Assembly: GCA_020831805.1 (NCBI GenBank)
Contig: JAFIFX010000019.1
Span: 1-50,034, forward strand
Length of the DNA stretch: 50,034 nt
Direction of reading: 5' to 3'
Source of the DNA: Planctomycetota bacterium
Lineage (GTDB): Bacteria > Planctomycetota > Phycisphaerae > Phycisphaerales > UBA1924
The position numbers and the translations under genes are program-made. Positions 48,345 through 50,034 of this stretch are shown in pieces (the stretch's first letter is position 1; the number at the start of each line of letters is the position of its first letter). Below the pieces are notes generated by a model, which saw nothing but the letters and a program-made list of their open reading frames with translations, was not told the origin of the DNA and ran no database searches.

Positions 48345-50034
48345 ATGAAACGCGTCAGCGCCGTGCTTGTGTTCATCGTGGCCGGCTTGCCCCACCATGC
48401 GCGGGCGGCCGATCCCGTCGACATCCTGACCCACACGCCTCCGCGCGTCCACGAGGGCCAGAGCGTCGTCCGCGTCACGGCCCAGACGCCCCGCCATGTC
48501 CAGACCGCGCTGGCGCTGGCCGAGAGCCTCTGGTCCGAGGGCGCGGGCGTCGGCGCGTTCGACATCCAGATCCACACCGACCGCATCCCCGTCCTGCTCG
48601 AGGCCGGGCTGCAGGCCGATGTCCGGATCCCCGACCTCCAGGCCCACGCCGACCGCGCCTGGGCGCAGGTCCGCGCCGCCGAACGCATGCTGCGCGACCG
48701 CGAGCCCGCGCCCCGCGGGCTCGGGGCCCACGACGAGGCCTGGTTCGAAAACTACAAGCAGCTCGCACAGATCGATAACTATGTCGACACCCTGCACGCC
48801 GCCCGCCCCGACCTGACCACCCTCGAAGTCATCGGCCAGTCGCTGCAGAACCGGCCCATCCGCGCCATCACCATCACCGGGCCCGACCGGCCCGGCAACG
48901 CCGCCGCCGACCGGCCCGTCGTGCTCTGGAACGGCTGCCTCCACGCCCGCGAGTGGGTCAGCCCCATGACCGTCACCTACATCGCCTCGCGCCTGATCGA
49001 CGACTACGACGCCGACCCCGGCGTGCGCGACCTCGTCGATCACATCCGCTTCGTCATCGTCCCGATGGCCAACCCGGACGGCTATCTCTACTCCTGGACC
49101 AACAACCGTTACTGGCGCAAGAACCGACGCCAGAACAACGCCAGCGACTTCGGCGTCGACCTGAACCGCAACTGGGGCTTCGAATGGGGCGGCGCGGGCT
49201 CCAGCGGCAACCCCTCCAGCGACATCTACCGCGGCACCGACCCGTTCTCCGAGCCCGAGACCCAGGTCCTCCGCGATCTGGCCCTCTCCTTCGGCCCGGA
49301 CCTGGCCGCCCACATCGACTACCACACCTTCTCCCAGCTCATCCTCTACCCCTTCGGCTACGCCGACGGTGTGTTCGCGCCCGAGCCGGACCGCACCTTC
49401 TTCGAGAACCTCTCCAACGACATGTCGGACCTGATCCTGTCCTACTCGGGCGTGTTCTATGACCCCATGCCCTCCTGGCAGCTCTACCCCGCCGCCGGCG
49501 GCGCGACGGACTGGTTCTACGGCGCCGCCGGGGCCAAGAGCCTCACGCTCGAGCTCCGCCCGGCGTCCGGCGGTCTGGCCGCCTTCGACCCGCCCCCCGG
49601 CACCATCCTGCCCACCGCGCGCGAGAACTACGAGGCCGCCCGCTTCTTCGCCGCCCGCACCGCCCGCCCGATCGCCTTCACGGTCCCCCCGGTCGGCACG
49701 GTCCAGGCCGACGAAGCCACCGAGGTCGAGTTCATGGTCGCCGCCGGCCTGCAGGACCTCGACCCGACCAGCGTCGCCGCCTTTGCCGCCGTCGGGCAGG
49801 GTGCGGCCGAACCGATCCCGGTCTCCCCCAGCGGGCCCGGCCGGTACACCGCCACGCTGCCGCCGGTTCCCTGCGGCCAGAGCGTCTCGTTCTTCTTCAG
49901 CGCCACGACGCTCGGCGGCGCCACCATCGACTACCCCGCCGACGGCGCCTTCACCGCCGACGCCGTCCGCACCGTGTTTGCCGACGACTTCTCGACCGAT
50001 CAGGGCTGGACGGTCGGCGCGCCCGACGACGACG
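48345..50034 (+). CDS. Secreted M14 family zinc carboxypeptidase, 3' end cut by window
   Basis: The frame runs from ATG 48345 to the end of the window without a stop (563 codons). A signal peptide (MKRVSAVLVFIVAGLPHHAR, AADP) is followed by a propeptide-like domain of about 100 residues. The M14 domain (about 140-440) has zinc ligands His200 and Glu203 (GCLHAREW) and His327 (IDYHTFSQ), the substrate Arg-Asn region VDLNRNWGFEWGG, and the catalytic Glu403 (SLTLELRP). A further beta domain begins after about 450 and is incomplete; this genome's exoproteins often end in dockerin-type repeats. It would trim C-terminal residues from extracellular peptides. CGGAGC lies before the ATG. Confidence 0.92.
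   Translation, partial: MKRVSAVLVFIVAGLPHHARAADPVDILTHTPPRVHEGQSVVRVTAQTPRHVQTALALAESLWSEGAGVGAFDIQIHTDRIPVLLEAGLQADVRIPDLQAHADRAWAQVRAAERMLRDREPAPRGLGAHDEAWFENYKQLAQIDNYVDTLHAARPDLTTLEVIGQSLQNRPIRAITITGPDRPGNAAADRPVVLWNGCLHAREWVSPMTVTYIASRLIDDYDADPGVRDLVDHIRFVIVPMANPDGYLYSWTNNRYWRKNRRQNNASDFGVDLNRNWGFEWGGAGSSGNPSSDIYRGTDPFSEPETQVLRDLALSFGPDLAAHIDYHTFSQLILYPFGYADGVFAPEPDRTFFENLSNDMSDLILSYSGVFYDPMPSWQLYPAAGGATDWFYGAAGAKSLTLELRPASGGLAAFDPPPGTILPTARENYEAARFFAARTARPIAFTVPPVGTVQADEATEVEFMVAAGLQDLDPTSVAAFAAVGQGAAEPIPVSPSGPGRYTATLPPVPCGQSVSFFFSATTLGGATIDYPADGAFTADAVRTVFADDFSTDQGWTVGAPDDD

Overview
The window is very GC-rich chromosomal DNA with the traits of a planctomycete of the Phycisphaerae type. 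The pointers are secreted proteins ending in paired calcium-loop (dockerin-like) repeats closed by a Cys-Pro, a PEP-CTERM-like tail (IPTPS, hydrophobic stretch, RRRR), an ECF sigma factor coupled to a Ser/Thr kinase with TPR repeats, a fibro-slime protein, and many small zinc-ribbon or lipoprotein genes without known function. The first 111 bases are almost pure G/C homopolymer and look like a damaged contig end. I see no phage, transposase, CRISPR array or recognised defence system.

Layout. 0.1-4.9 kb: ECF sigma factor and kinase/TPR gene (4-bp overlap), then threonine synthase facing them. 4.9-7.8 kb: an unknown protein, a zinc-ribbon membrane protein, and three tandem copies of a tiny membrane-anchored protein. 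7.8-16.3 kb: glycogen debranching enzyme, IMP dehydrogenase (guaB), a lipoprotein, a Bax-inhibitor-1-like protein, a small membrane protein, a repeat-rich 520-bp spacer, ychF, and a PEP-CTERM-like secreted protein. 16.4-25.8 kb: three paralogous dockerin-type exoproteins, separated by tRNA-Arg(CCT), a lipoprotein esterase and a phosphonate/phosphate-type uptake system (PhnD plus a fused PhnC-PhnE). 26.1-29.2 kb: a compact peptidoglycan recycling operon, anmK-murQ-nagZ. 29.3-32.7 kb: a lipoprotein, a fibro-slime protein, a small membrane protein and murA. 32.7-35.1 kb: a leftward group DUF502-hpf-ptsN-HPr-Trm112-like, resembling the proteobacterial rpoN operon without rpoN and rapZ. 35.3-40.3 kb: galE, an MFS transporter, yedK, a gene ending in a 12-bp minisatellite, and an orphan histidine kinase. 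40.6-44.9 kb: tRNA-Ile(GAT) and a leftward DUF4139-response regulator-histidine kinase group. 45.1-50.0 kb: an MFS transporter, a gamma-glutamyltransferase lipoprotein, and an M14 carboxypeptidase cut off by the window end.

How the genes work together. NagZ, AnmK and MurQ would turn recovered anhydro-muropeptides into GlcNAc-6-phosphate, and MurA starts new precursor synthesis from UDP-GlcNAc, so this genome appears to make and recycle peptidoglycan. HPr and PtsN without a sugar permease suggest a regulatory phosphotransfer branch next to the ribosome hibernation factor. The OmpR/PhoB-class two-component pair lies downstream of a spacer carrying four GTCAC elements at 11-12 bp spacing, a plausible tandem operator.

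Starts were moved from the longest possible ORF where a Shine-Dalgarno sequence, signal peptide or family start argued for it. No searches were run; all family calls rest on motifs read by eye.
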